Source of the DNA: Nitzschia putrida
Taxonomy: Eukaryota; Bacillariophyta; Bacillariophyceae; Bacillariales; Bacillariaceae
DNA length: 64,000 nucleotides
Assembly: GCA_016586335.1 (NCBI GenBank)
Contig: BLYE01000140.1
Location: 24,528 to 88,527, forward strand
Reading direction: 5' to 3'
Under the pieces are notes generated by a model. That model ran no database searches, was not told the origin of the DNA, and was given only the letters and a program-made list of their open reading frames with translations. Shown here piece after piece: positions 20,787 to 30,346 of this stretch. The first letter of the stretch is position 1. Each line of letters begins with the position of its first letter. Made by a program: the position numbers and the translations under genes.

Positions 20787-21998
20787 ATGGCCATCCTCAA
20801 AGTTTCTAAGGACCGTGCTGGAGGATCCACTGTTTCGTCTATTATTTCGTCCCCAACATTGCGAAGTCCTCTGGGGAGATTCCTGAGGACTCGATCGGGT
20901 GGAAGCACCCAAAAGCCTGGCGAAGGAACAGTTGGAAAAGAACGAAAAACATCGATTCACTCTGCATTGGATGCAGCCCTTCTGTTTTCACCAACCCTTC
21001 CTTCCAAGTCTACCAAAAGCTGCAGTTCCTCTGAAATCCAAGAACTGGAATTCAAAAGTTTGAGTGACGATGAAGCCCCGGCACCGACTGTATCCAGCTC
21101 CAGCGAGCCCCTTAAACCTACAGAGAGGCAGTCCTACTCCAGAGAAGCTGTCCAATTCGATTTGGCCCTAGAGGCAGCGTTGACACCTGAGAGTTTTGAG
21201 TCAAACTACCTTTCCTTGTCTGCTATTGAAAGCGAGCCACGCCCTAATCCACCTCGACGCGCACAATCGTTGCAGAACATTCGCGTTCCCCCCAAAGGTT
21301 TTTCAACACCAAAGAAGAGTCGCAGTGAGAAAATCACACTTCAAGATATCAAGAGCTTTGCCTCTGGGGAAGTGAAGACAACGCTACAAGATATTAAGTC
21401 GTTTGCCAACCGCGGCGACAAGATCACACTGGAAGATATTAAAGCGTTTGCCCGAACCCCTCCCAACAGCCCCCACGATGCCAGACGCAATCGCAAAAGT
21501 CCCAGAACTACATACCAAATTGCCAAGAGCCCATCTCCCAACCGCTCCAACAATGATATCGAGTGTCATCCTTTCGCAAGCCCCCGCCCTAGTGACGACA
21601 AAATCCGCTTGCCTCGTCGAACACAATCGCTACCCATGGTGCGATTCCCCGTTGTGCCCATGAGCCCCAAGCTATGTAGCCCCAAAGCATTACCTTCTCG
21701 GGCCAAGGCGGCTAGTTGGCCAACTCCACGAACCCCCAAGACGCCTACGCATAAGGTGATCATCCCTTCTCTACCATCTGTGAAAGAGGTGGAGCAACCA
21801 AAATCACCTGTGGATACCCAATCAACACTAGAAGGCTATCTACCCCTATCCACACCCAAGGTGCCTAGGAAATTGTGCTTTACCAAGAGCCCCACTGCAT
21901 CCAATGTGCCACGACGTCTTCGAAGTTCACGTCGCTCACGAAAATCCTATCCTGGTACAGGCGACTTGGAGAATCTTGCCATGTCTCTTCCTCTCTAA
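20787..21998 (+). CDS. Disordered Ser/Pro-rich protein with a triple TLQDIKSFA repeat
   Basis: 403 residues, not recognised. The sequence is Ser/Pro/Lys-rich and probably disordered throughout. Two features stand out. Residues about 180-225 contain three tandem copies of a 14-16-residue unit with consensus [IT]TL[QE]DIK[SA]FA. Two RR.QSL motifs, each followed by a hydrophobic-Arg stretch, fit basophilic-kinase or 14-3-3-type sites (RRAQSLQNIRVP and RRTQSLPMVRFP). Many SP/TP pairs (TPRTPKTPT) suggest proline-directed phosphorylation. A polyadenylation-like AATAAAG lies at about 22085. Style and neighbourhood resemble the Ser-rich genes at 26-38 kb. Confidence 0.65.
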   Translation: MAILKVSKDRAGGSTVSSIISSPTLRSPLGRFLRTRSGGSTQKPGEGTVGKERKTSIHSALDAALLFSPTLPSKSTKSCSSSEIQELEFKSLSDDEAPAPTVSSSSEPLKPTERQSYSREAVQFDLALEAALTPESFESNYLSLSAIESEPRPNPPRRAQSLQNIRVPPKGFSTPKKSRSEKITLQDIKSFASGEVKTTLQDIKSFANRGDKITLEDIKAFARTPPNSPHDARRNRKSPRTTYQIAKSPSPNRSNNDIECHPFASPRPSDDKIRLPRRTQSLPMVRFPVVPMSPKLCSPKALPSRAKAASWPTPRTPKTPTHKVIIPSLPSVKEVEQPKSPVDTQSTLEGYLPLSTPKVPRKLCFTKSPTASNVPRRLRSSRRSRKSYPGTGDLENLAMSLPL

Positions 21999-22209
21999 TT
22001 TGTATCAACACCATCTCTACACTCCCACTACTACTACTACAACGACCTTCCATAACCTTGTTTCACTTTCCAACGTGTATAAAAATAAAGTACATAATAT
22101 CAGCACACATACATAGGACTTGACAGCAACGAAAATCGTACTAGTAGACTGTAGAGGCCCATGATCGTATATACATCCCCCATTGAAGTGTTGCCATCAC
22201 GTTCTATGG

Positions 22210-22866
22210 CTATCTCCACAAACCAAATGCTTTGCTCTTCACTGGCGTATCATCCTCATCCGGGGAGGTCAAAGCGGATGCTGCATCATCATTATCATCT
22301 AATGGAACGTCATAACCCTCTGATGAACTTGGAGAACCCGTTGGTGCCAGAGAAGGGGGCGAATCACTTACTCTCTTTGGCGGTGGTGACTCTGGTTGAA
22401 ACTGAATGACTTTTGGAGCACTTGAAGACTCTGTTGGAGCTTGAAAACTCTTGTTCCCACATGTTGGACAATACTGCCACCCTTCGAGCAACTTGGAACG
22501 ACATGATCGGCAAGTTGAGGATGGAGACCCGTCGATATGCTTGTGTGACGTCGGGGCCCAACCTCCTGTCGTCGCTGTTCCCACAGATCCTACACCCACA
22601 GAGGATCCATCATTATGACATGCTTGCAGGTACTGGTAGGAAGCCAGTGTCGAAGAAAAGCCACAATGAGAACAATCCAAGTAACTCATGGTTTTGGTGT
22701 TGAAGCAGATGGGCAAAAAGTACAAGTTGACAGCTTGTGTCACTTCCACCAAATCCATCATTTGTCCACAAACTATACAAGGAACATGATTTCGTTTTAC
22801 TCGACAACTACCAACATCGTCTGACGCCAGATGTACAAAAAGATCCAACAAGTAGCACGTTGACAT
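22210..22866 (-). CDS. Zinc-ribbon protein with disordered tail
   Basis: About 218 residues if the ATG at 22866 is used. The open frame runs further upstream to about 23034, so the start, or a missing first exon, is uncertain. Two Cys pairs (CIVCG, then CSHCG about 37 residues later) flank a hydrophobic stretch (AVNLYFLPICF) in the manner of zinc-ribbon proteins. A second ribbon with CRSCRSKLLEGWQYCPTCG follows. The C-terminal 80 residues are Ser/Pro/Asp-rich and disordered. A role in protein or membrane interaction is possible but not shown. Confidence 0.6.
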   Translation of the reverse strand: MSTCYLLDLFVHLASDDVGSCRVKRNHVPCIVCGQMMDLVEVTQAVNLYFLPICFNTKTMSYLDCSHCGFSSTLASYQYLQACHNDGSSVGVGSVGTATTGGWAPTSHKHIDGSPSSTCRSCRSKLLEGWQYCPTCGNKSFQAPTESSSAPKVIQFQPESPPPKRVSDSPPSLAPTGSPSSSEGYDVPLDDNDDAASALTSPDEDDTPVKSKAFGLWR

Positions 22867-23345
22867 GGATCTACTACGGTGAGACAAGCAGGAAGGTGAC
22901 TTTCTTGTTGTGGCTGACGAATAATGGCGATTGGATTTGTGTTCAGGTTGGAGGCAATTGGAATTCGGTCCAATCCAGCCCATCCGTTTCCCTCCAATTG
23001 TATGCATCAACGTCTGTCTGTACGAGACACCCACGTAAGTACACTACGGATTCCCACCATCATTACATACGATCGATTTCGAAATGGTTCATGTCACAGT
23101 GAGTCTAATTGATTCTTAAGTATGTGACGCCAACCGATCCACAGAAAAATTTTGGGAGGTCTTTGATGCGTTCACAATTTCGACGGCCGGTTCCAATTAT
23201 TCATGATGGCGGCGTTTATACTGGTGGGTGGTTCTTGGTTTGGAGAGAACCATTGTCTCCACGACTGTTGCGCAAAACCTACCCAAGAATCAGATAACTA
23301 TAGGATACATTATATTAGTAGAGTATTGTTATGCATTGGTATTTC
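22867..23345. other. Intergenic region
   Basis: 480 bases between two minus-strand genes. It may contain a 5' exon of the zinc-ribbon gene (open frame to about 23034). Otherwise nothing is recognised. Confidence 0.4.
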
Positions 23346-24974
23346 TTACAAATTCCTGGGGGCCAAAGGTATCCTTGCTCCTTGAGCAGCACCTTTTCCA
23401 TTGGGCAGTCGAGATAGCTTTCCAGTCTTTCCCAAAGACGTAGGGATAGTAGGGCTCACTGGATCTTCTTCCTCCAAAAGTAATTCGATAGCTCCCGAGC
23501 CACTCCACATGGAGCGAATGCCTTTTAGTGTTGTGGATTTGGAGGGCGTACTTGAAGGCGATGGAGGTTGGCGTTCTGGTTCCTGATGTTGTTGTTGGCT
23601 AACAGACGAACGAGTAGCATACTGTTGCTCCAACACTTCTACGCCCTTGTGTCGGAGTAGATAAAAGAGGGCAGTGGCTGCGTGTTGGTCGGGAGATCGT
23701 GCCGATGCTTTTCGACCCACGCGATCTGCACGGGCCAGCAAGTCGGGCCACAAGGATGATGGGATAGAGTTTCTCTCTTGAATCACTCGTCGACCAGCCA
23801 AGTTGAGTTCTAGGAGCCAATCCATTCGTGTGGAAGTCACGTTGGGCAATGTCAAATCCAACAAATGGACGTTTTGGGAGAGTGGGTCAACGAATAGTTC
23901 CTTGAGAGCGTTCCCTCCATCAATCCCTTGTCGTCCATCCAGGTATAGCGTTTGCACATGGAGCAAAGGCAAGTTCCGGGCAATTTCACGAAAGGCAGAA
24001 GAAGATAGGGAACAGTCCTTGAGATCCAGTCGTTTCAAAGTAGTGTTTCGAGGCAGGGCACGAGCAAACATGCGATACATGTCGATATCTTCAAATAGGT
24101 TGTCAGACAAGATCAAGGTCTCCAAAGAAGAGTTGCACGCCAATGCTCCGAGGAATACATTCATCGAGGCAAATGGAGACCGACTATTTCCCTGGACAGT
24201 GTGAATTCGCTGCCAGGAGAGGTCTAGTAGTTTCAACGTAGATTGTGATTGTGACATCCACTCGGATAGGACTTGCAAGCACTCTAGATGAACATTGTTC
24301 CCGCGGAGATACAATCTCGAGACTTGACTCGACGTCGACAGTGCCGAAAGAATTTCGGCCAGGAAATGATCTGGGATGTGACAGTCTTCTAATTTGAGTT
24401 GGCGAAGATTGGGTAGTCGATGCAGTAGCTGAATAAAATCCTTTGTAAGGGATACAGGTAGACCTTTCTCAAAGATGTTGACGTTCATCTGATCTTGTTG
24501 AGCAAGCGTGAATTGACCTTTGATTGCCAATGACTCCAAGCATTTGAAGGCAGGAAGCGAAAGTCCCAATCCTTCCAGTGTCGACATCCCCAGTGATACA
24601 CCTCGAATAACAAGATCTCGCAAACTAGATTTCTCAGCTCCCATTGCCAACCCAGTTGCTATCGAAGATGGCAGATCTCTTTGTTGGTCATCGTAGCGAA
24701 TGATCAATCGTCGCGGCGAAGCTCGCAACACCCCCACAATCAAGTCATACAAATCTCCCTTGCAATTGAGAATTGTTACTTCCTCTAGTCCAGTCCTTTG
24801 TTGATTGTATCGTTTGAGAAATGAAACGAGAGATTCTCCAACATTGGAGATATTATCCATGTCCCATCCGGAAAGAAGCAAACTGGTTGGAAGGGTTGTC
24901 GAAGAGGAGGAGGCTTGCTCCAAACGCCGAAGCAGTGTCGAAGGCGATGATCGCCCATGCAAGTACAACCTCAT
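23346..24974 (-). CDS. Leucine-rich-repeat protein (RNI-like)
   Basis: 542 residues from the ATG at 24974. The frame extends further upstream but without coding character. The central region, about 100-440, contains irregular LRRs of the ribonuclease-inhibitor type, for example LRQLKLEDCHIPDHFL, VSRLYLRGNNVHLEC, LKLLDLSW, LETLILSDNLF and LKRLDLKDCSLS. The C-terminal 110 residues are Gln/Ser/Pro-rich and include a basic-hydrophobic tail. There is no signal peptide or TM helix, so it is probably cytosolic or nuclear. LRR proteins of this kind form large families in diatoms, and the binding partner is unknown. Confidence 0.8.
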   Translation of the reverse strand: MRLYLHGRSSPSTLLRRLEQASSSSTTLPTSLLLSGWDMDNISNVGESLVSFLKRYNQQRTGLEEVTILNCKGDLYDLIVGVLRASPRRLIIRYDDQQRDLPSSIATGLAMGAEKSSLRDLVIRGVSLGMSTLEGLGLSLPAFKCLESLAIKGQFTLAQQDQMNVNIFEKGLPVSLTKDFIQLLHRLPNLRQLKLEDCHIPDHFLAEILSALSTSSQVSRLYLRGNNVHLECLQVLSEWMSQSQSTLKLLDLSWQRIHTVQGNSRSPFASMNVFLGALACNSSLETLILSDNLFEDIDMYRMFARALPRNTTLKRLDLKDCSLSSSAFREIARNLPLLHVQTLYLDGRQGIDGGNALKELFVDPLSQNVHLLDLTLPNVTSTRMDWLLELNLAGRRVIQERNSIPSSLWPDLLARADRVGRKASARSPDQHAATALFYLLRHKGVEVLEQQYATRSSVSQQQHQEPERQPPSPSSTPSKSTTLKGIRSMWSGSGAIELLLEEEDPVSPTIPTSLGKTGKLSRLPNGKGAAQGARIPLAPRNL

Positions 24975-25892
24975 GGTTTGTAAATTGTGGCTATGAAATG
25001 ATGGAAGGAATGTATTTTGCACACGATTGATGGAGGGATCGTGTTGCTTTTTTGTGTATGGATCAACTGTCGAACAACAATAATATAATGTTAAAACTTT
25101 GGAGAAAGTGTGCCACCGACAATCCTTCCGAATCGTGCCCAAATTGTGAGCCCAATCTTGGGTCGCGCACCTTGGGACAATTCTAGTCTTGCCAATTTCG
25201 TCCAACTAGGACAAATCTGACTGGTCGGCATCACACACACAAAGGGTGTTTTGCATAAATTATATCCAAGTATGAATAGTTTGATTCATTTGTCACAATC
25301 GGAGTCAAGACAGTCTGCCCGCCAAAACACCTTCACCTTGGCGATTCTAACCTTCGTCACTTACTATTGCTACAATCACCTTGACTAGCAAAACGGTCCA
25401 GGAATACCTCTCTTAGATCATCATTCTACAAGAACATAGTAAGCGTACTGAAATCTTTAAAAGGACACAGTCCAAGGGTGCACTCTAGAGGTAGTCTACT
25501 AGAAAGAACGCAGTAGGTTTTATGGCAATGCAGGTCCACCAAGCAGTAGGTGAAGAATGATCCTGTCTCCAATTCGTGTTGCTATCAATCTGCTTCAATG
25601 ATATAACCTTCTAGCTCCTCACAATAGTGCCATACTAGCTCTAGTAGTAGGAGCTCACAATGTGAGAGAGCGGAAACAATGCAAACGCAGGCTGCAAAAG
25701 GCTGACCCAGTAACTACAGTATAATAGACTTGGATTCTAGCGATCCCTAGCGACTGACGACTTGCAGACTGTCCTATCACGACTCAACAGGAGGAAAAGT
25801 TTGGAACAAGAACAACAACAACGCACTCACTCACTTACACTCACCGAATGGTTCCTATCCATCCTTGACATTGCGCCTTGAAGCTTAAAACT
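24975..25892. other. Divergent intergenic region
   Basis: 918 bases between the LRR gene (minus) and the LysM gene (plus), so it should hold two promoters. Short CTAGTAGTAGG-like direct repeats occur near 25630-25650. No gene or RNA is recognised. Confidence 0.45.
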
Positions 25893-26321
25893 ATGCCCGT
25901 GAATCTTCCCTCCACCCGTGCTGCTGCTTCCTCTGAGTCGATGCAACTACCAACGCAAGGTTGCAAGCATTGGATCCAGCCTTCGGATACGTTGCAAGGC
26001 TTGTGCCTCAAGTATGATGTTTCTGCCACTCAACTCCGACGTGCCAATCGTTTCAGTGGAAGCAATCTCGCATTGGCTCCGAATCCTCTCACCATTCCAT
26101 CTGGACACCTATCGGAAGCGGCCAAAGTGCGAGCACTTCAAGCGTTGGTGCCCAACCTTGCCCCCACTGAAGCCAAATCCTATTTGGCATTGAACGATGG
26201 TAGTCTTTCCGACGCCAAGGTTCAAGCTCAAAGTGATTATCATGAACGCATATACTCTGTAGATCCGTGTGGAGAGAAGGCTCGTTTCGATACACCAGTC
26301 GAGAATGTGGAATGGGACTAG
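25893..26321 (+). CDS. Small LysM-domain protein
   Basis: 142 residues from the ATG at 25893. A LysM motif spans about residues 24-68: KHWIQPSDTLQGLCLKYDVS, then LRRANRF and a final LTIPSG. The C-terminal half (AAKVRALQALVPNLAPTEAK, then YLALNDGSLSDA) looks like a small helical bundle resembling a UBA-type fold (NDGSL-like). There is no signal peptide, so it is probably intracellular like eukaryotic LYSMD-type proteins rather than a wall-binding protein. Function unknown. Confidence 0.8.
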   Translation: MPVNLPSTRAAASSESMQLPTQGCKHWIQPSDTLQGLCLKYDVSATQLRRANRFSGSNLALAPNPLTIPSGHLSEAAKVRALQALVPNLAPTEAKSYLALNDGSLSDAKVQAQSDYHERIYSVDPCGEKARFDTPVENVEWD

Positions 26322-26525
26322 ACGTTGTTCTTGCCACCACCCTGTACTAACAGTCTTCACGCTCATTCATGGACAATCCTTGGGATGTCAAGACAACTTG
26401 GAGAACCTCTCACCAATCTGTCTACCTTCTGTCTACCTACACTCTTTCTTCTTCATGCTAAACCACCGGTAGATAACAATTCAAAAGATATTGACTATTC
26501 CATCACAGATCCTAATAGGGAAAAT

Positions 26526-27359
26526 TTAGCAATCTAGATGGCGAATGGACGTTTGTCTCCGCGGAACAAACGGAACAGAATCCAAAGAGCTGATCCTGGC
26601 TGGTGCAGCCGGTGGTACTCTTGGTGATTGTGACAGGTCCATTGACCTGGCGCGGACCAACATGCTTCTCAGAGACATAGAAGGACTCTCATCTTGAGGG
26701 TTTGTACATTTCGAGCCGCGGTACTTGCGGAAGGAACTACTACGTTTGAGGCCAGGCTCATAGCTGGACCACTTTCGGTTTTCTCGCTTCCATTCATCCG
26801 AATAGGTGTGGACCACAGGACACAATACATCGATGGTTTTGGCAGCGGACGCCCGGAGCATGACGTCATCATCATCGTCTCGGAGTTGGAGCCTAGCCAG
26901 AGCTAGTTGAGCTGCATCGCTGGCCAGGGAAATGAGATCATCATCTACGCACGAGTCTAGATCATCATCGTCAAGTCCAAACTCGAGACTGCGGAAGGAT
27001 TTGTTGGATTCATTGGATTGTACACTCACGTAGTCAGGAGCGATGGACTCCGCATTGATCGAAGAAAGACTAGGCATACCAGCCGATGTAGCTGAACTTC
27101 GAGACTGGGTGTCGAATGTGTCTCCGCGTTGCCATGACAATCTAACAGAAGCTCGGTCCCTTGCGATTCTCTTGCTGAATTGAGTATCCAACGGCAGCAA
27201 TCGCTCTTCCTCATCCATCACGGTAAAGATATACGGATGCTTCTCATCATCGAAGGTTCGGGTGTGTCTAGAAGAGTTGTCATCATCCCATTCTTCTTCA
27301 ATGCTAATCATACTGAGGTGTCTTTGACCCCGTTGCCGTGTGAGGACGTTTCGTTTCAT
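26526..27359 (-). CDS. Disordered Ser/Asp-rich protein
   Basis: 277 residues from the ATG at 27359 (MKRNVLTRQRGQRHL). Not recognised. It is dominated by Ser, Arg and Asp, with acidic runs (DDDDLDSCVDDD and DDDDDVML), basic-Ser sites (KRSSSFRKYRG), and a MPSLSS motif also seen in the neighbouring Ser-rich genes. There is no TM helix or domain. It belongs by composition and motif to the local group at 28.7-33 kb and may be a distant paralogue. Confidence 0.6.
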   Translation of the reverse strand: MKRNVLTRQRGQRHLSMISIEEEWDDDNSSRHTRTFDDEKHPYIFTVMDEEERLLPLDTQFSKRIARDRASVRLSWQRGDTFDTQSRSSATSAGMPSLSSINAESIAPDYVSVQSNESNKSFRSLEFGLDDDDLDSCVDDDLISLASDAAQLALARLQLRDDDDDVMLRASAAKTIDVLCPVVHTYSDEWKRENRKWSSYEPGLKRSSSFRKYRGSKCTNPQDESPSMSLRSMLVRARSMDLSQSPRVPPAAPARISSLDSVPFVPRRQTSIRHLDC

Positions 27360-28239
27360 GGTTGGGCTTTTGGTAGTTGTTTGGAGATGTGTGCTTGTTG
27401 TAGTAATGTATTTGTGCTTGTAGCTTGGTTGTTTGAAGGACTTCGAGTTCGTTCTCAGTGCTGAGATTTTACGAATAGACGACGTGCAGTTTTCGCTTTG
27501 GTGAGCAAGAGTTCGTACGAAACGTCGGCCACCTCGTGCATTAAGCAGGCTTCTATTGCCATTATGTTGCGAAACAATGAGGTGATGTATAGAGAAATAT
27601 CCATTCACCACTCGTGTTTGAAGATTGTCACCAGGCAAGTACACGGGGTATTAGGGTTCATTTCTTGTGGCAAATTGCCCTACGCCCTAAATATATGACG
27701 CCGCTTATTCCTTAGGTCGCAGGGTTTTTTCTCGTTTGGTGGGTCCCATAATACGGGACGAAACCGTAGGTGACTTCCTCTCCGCAAGACCATCCACGCA
27801 ACTGGTCAATCCCCTAACTACAACAACCAGGGAGCCAAAGTTAATGTCCAAAGTGCACCTCGAAATGAAAGTCTTGTGACCCTCACGATGGAGTTTGGGG
27901 TTAATAGTTTGTCCAAAACCGCTGACAATCTTGAACTGGGATGTTCAGAATAAGCCTGCCGCCAACCGCCGCCAATCCTAACGATGAAGACATTGTCTCA
28001 GCTTGCCTCCCCCTCTTTTTGTTCTCCTTTCTTTTCGTTTGGTGGCTGCCTTCTTCTTTCCAATCAAAAAGTACTCACTTGCAACTGCAACACCACCCTC
28101 GCTAATCTTATGTAAGCATTAAAGATACGAGTCCGTACCGATGATGATGAGTGGGTATCATTATTTCCAATGATAACTCAGGTGGGCTGTTGTTGTTGTT
28201 GTTGTTGCTGCTGCTCGACCCCAAAATAATTGTCACTGG
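27360..28239. other. Intergenic region
   Basis: 5' flank of the preceding gene. It contains a GTT/GCT microsatellite at about 28189-28214. Nothing else is recognised. Confidence 0.45.
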
Positions 28240-28440
28240 GATTTGTCACGCCGTTCTACAAGATTGCCCCAAGTTTCAGACCCTCCTACGTTTGGAAATT
28301 AAAGATCTACCGGTAGGCACACAAGAGAAATCTCATTTTAGAGAAATATGTTCTCAATGACCTGATCTTAGCCTATACGTGTATTTTTTAATTGATTTCA
28401 TCACTATTCGAGTCATCTGGCAAGAGTGGCCTGCCGGGGA
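28240..28440 (-). repeat. Decayed direct duplicate of the 3' end of the 28712 gene
   Basis: This segment aligns collinearly with about 28555-28745. Shared anchors include CCAAGTTTCA/CCATGTTTCA, CTACGTTTG, TCTTAGCCT and the final ATCACTAT-CGAGTC. It lies just beyond the 3' end of the gene at 28712-29878 and duplicates its 3' flank plus the last coding bases. Confidence 0.6.
28387..28440 (-). pseudogene. Relic of the C-terminus of the Ser-rich family
   Basis: On the minus strand this reads as an acidic C-terminus ending DDSNSDEIN then TAA, comparable to the EDSDSDTN ending of the intact gene 270 bp upstream. No further coding sequence remains. It marks a lost tandem copy or a partial duplication. 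Confidence 0.45.
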
Positions 28441-28711
28441 CGCAACAGTGGCGTGTCCACAATAAATTGCGTTTCAATGTACACAACATATGGTACAAAT
28501 ACTACAGTCACTGTTGCTGGGGTTGTCTTGGAGATGATATGTATTATTTGCAAAGTCCGAATTGTCACATTGTCCTACTATTCTCCCCATGTTTCACACC
28601 ACTACTACGTTTGCTCACAATATTAAGGATCTAGGCAGCACTCCAGTGAAAACTCGTTTCCGGAAGAATCTGTTCCTTGACCCCTATCATCTTAGCCTTG
28701 GTGCGTATCTT

Positions 28712-29878
28712 CTAATTGGTATCACTATCCGAGTCTTCTTGCAAGGTTGGCATGGGAATTTTCTCAGCCGCCGAACTTCGACGTCGAACAGCTGCGGGCG
28801 TGGCGTCGTTCCGACTACCCCCTGTACTCGTAGTAGAAGAAACACCCGATCCCTTGGATGATGATTGAGCTTGAGCCCGAGACAGCATCATGTCTTCCAG
28901 CTCACTGGTGAGGGGTGACAAAATAGACATCTCATTGGCAGATGCTCGTCGCCTCGCTGCCGTTGGGGCTGTGTCAGAATAAGAAATGGAGAAAATTGGA
29001 ATGGTACCATCTTTCAGAGGTTTGCGACAAAGAGGAGAATGGAAATCACCAGCAAATTGCGTTTCCATCGCCTGGAAATCCAGCGACTCCCTACGCGAGA
29101 CCATGGGAGGAGCGCAATCTCCTGAATCGTTCGAATTAATTCTTCCCGGTAAGGACCTTCTTCTATGAACAGCTTGTAACGTATCCGTTGCTTCCCTTGT
29201 CGCCTTGCCCGTCCGAGCAGCAGCAGAATCCCCTAGGATGGGTGTCCAACGTTGTCGTCGCTTGGCATCTTGACAACCCAAAGTGAGTTCAGGAGCCAGC
29301 TCATCCAAGGATACACCAGCGAGTTCGTCCGAAACCAGTGCAACATCACCCAAAGCAACTTTCATCCCATTGAACCTCCCCATGACACTGGAAATCTCGG
29401 AATCTCCATCAATGGTGCTGTCTCCCATAACACTGTTGGTGTCGTGGTAATAAGGAAAGGAGCCAGAACTGCTGGTAGAACTACGGAAACTTCGCAAACT
29501 GGGCATGCTGGCCATACTGGCTGTACTGTGAGCACTTCCACCGGGTTTTCGAGAACTCTTGGAACTTGAATAAGCATCAGGGCAAGCACTACGGTCACTG
29601 TTGTCCAACCAACTGAAGGTTTCCAGAGGAGGAGTGGCTAGTGACGCCTTGCCACGAGCACTGGGGGAAACAAACAGAGAGCCCGGGCCTGTGGTTCCCC
29701 AACCTCGAGCAGTCCCTGCCGACATTGGAGCACGAGTAGACTTTCGCAATTCGTCAATGTTGGCATCTTCGTCGTCGTCAAGAACGTAGGAGTCTTTGAC
29801 AAAGTCTGGTTCGAGTTCATCCGAGTTGCGATATTCTATCGAGGTGTCAATAACAATTGTATCATGATGGAGATCCAT
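28712..29878 (-). CDS. Ser-rich disordered protein, tandem paralogue 1
   Basis: 388 residues if the ATG at 29878 (MDLHHDTIVIDT) is used. This start is chosen because it aligns with the N-terminus of the paralogue at 30347. The frame is open to about 30190. Conserved blocks shared with the paralogue are an N-terminal D-[ED]-[LM]-EPDF block, a [SN]xRGK motif, MPSLRSF, a central GV.LDELAPELTL block, RRESL and RRRA basophilic sites, LEDMMLS, and the C-terminal VRRRSSAAEKIPMPTLQEDS. Regular RR.S motifs suggest phosphorylation by AGC or CaMK-type kinases. There is no enzymatic domain or TM helix. Function unknown. Confidence 0.7.
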   Translation of the reverse strand: MDLHHDTIVIDTSIEYRNSDELEPDFVKDSYVLDDDEDANIDELRKSTRAPMSAGTARGWGTTGPGSLFVSPSARGKASLATPPLETFSWLDNSDRSACPDAYSSSKSSRKPGGSAHSTASMASMPSLRSFRSSTSSSGSFPYYHDTNSVMGDSTIDGDSEISSVMGRFNGMKVALGDVALVSDELAGVSLDELAPELTLGCQDAKRRQRWTPILGDSAAARTGKATREATDTLQAVHRRRSLPGRINSNDSGDCAPPMVSRRESLDFQAMETQFAGDFHSPLCRKPLKDGTIPIFSISYSDTAPTAARRRASANEMSILSPLTSELEDMMLSRAQAQSSSKGSGVSSTTSTGGSRNDATPAAVRRRSSAAEKIPMPTLQEDSDSDTN

Positions 29879-30346
29879 GCTTTCCAATCTGGTGGACTTG
29901 TGTTGTTGTTGTAGTTGTCCTTTTGCTGACAAGTGAGCGGGTGTCGCCGGAATGATGCTTTGGTCCTTTTGTTGATGGTGCACGCTGCTAGCAGCACGCC
30001 GTTGTTTGGGGGGGTGGTGGTCCCCGGCAGCAGGAGGGGTAGGAGAACACGTGAATAACCCTATATGTTCCTGTCGCTTGTGACAGAATGATTTATGCCA
30101 CATGAAGTCCCTACGAGTAGAAAACTCCGAAAGAATACCATGCATAGGATGATGTATTGTTGGTGCATAAAAACTTGGGGTAGACAACAACTCGGTATTG
30201 CATAGACGCTGTTGTTGTTAGAAGGTTGGAGTAGTAAACAACAAAATGTATACTGCATGAGAGAACTACATCAGAGAACAAGAAACGACCCGCCATTAAA
30301 GAACAGTCTATAACTTTGTGTAAACTTGTACGTTAGTAGCATGAAC
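29879..30346. other. Spacer between tandem paralogues
   Basis: 5' flank of the 28712 gene and 3' flank of its paralogue. The coding frame of the former stays open to about 30190 without stop, so an upstream start cannot be excluded. Confidence 0.4.
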
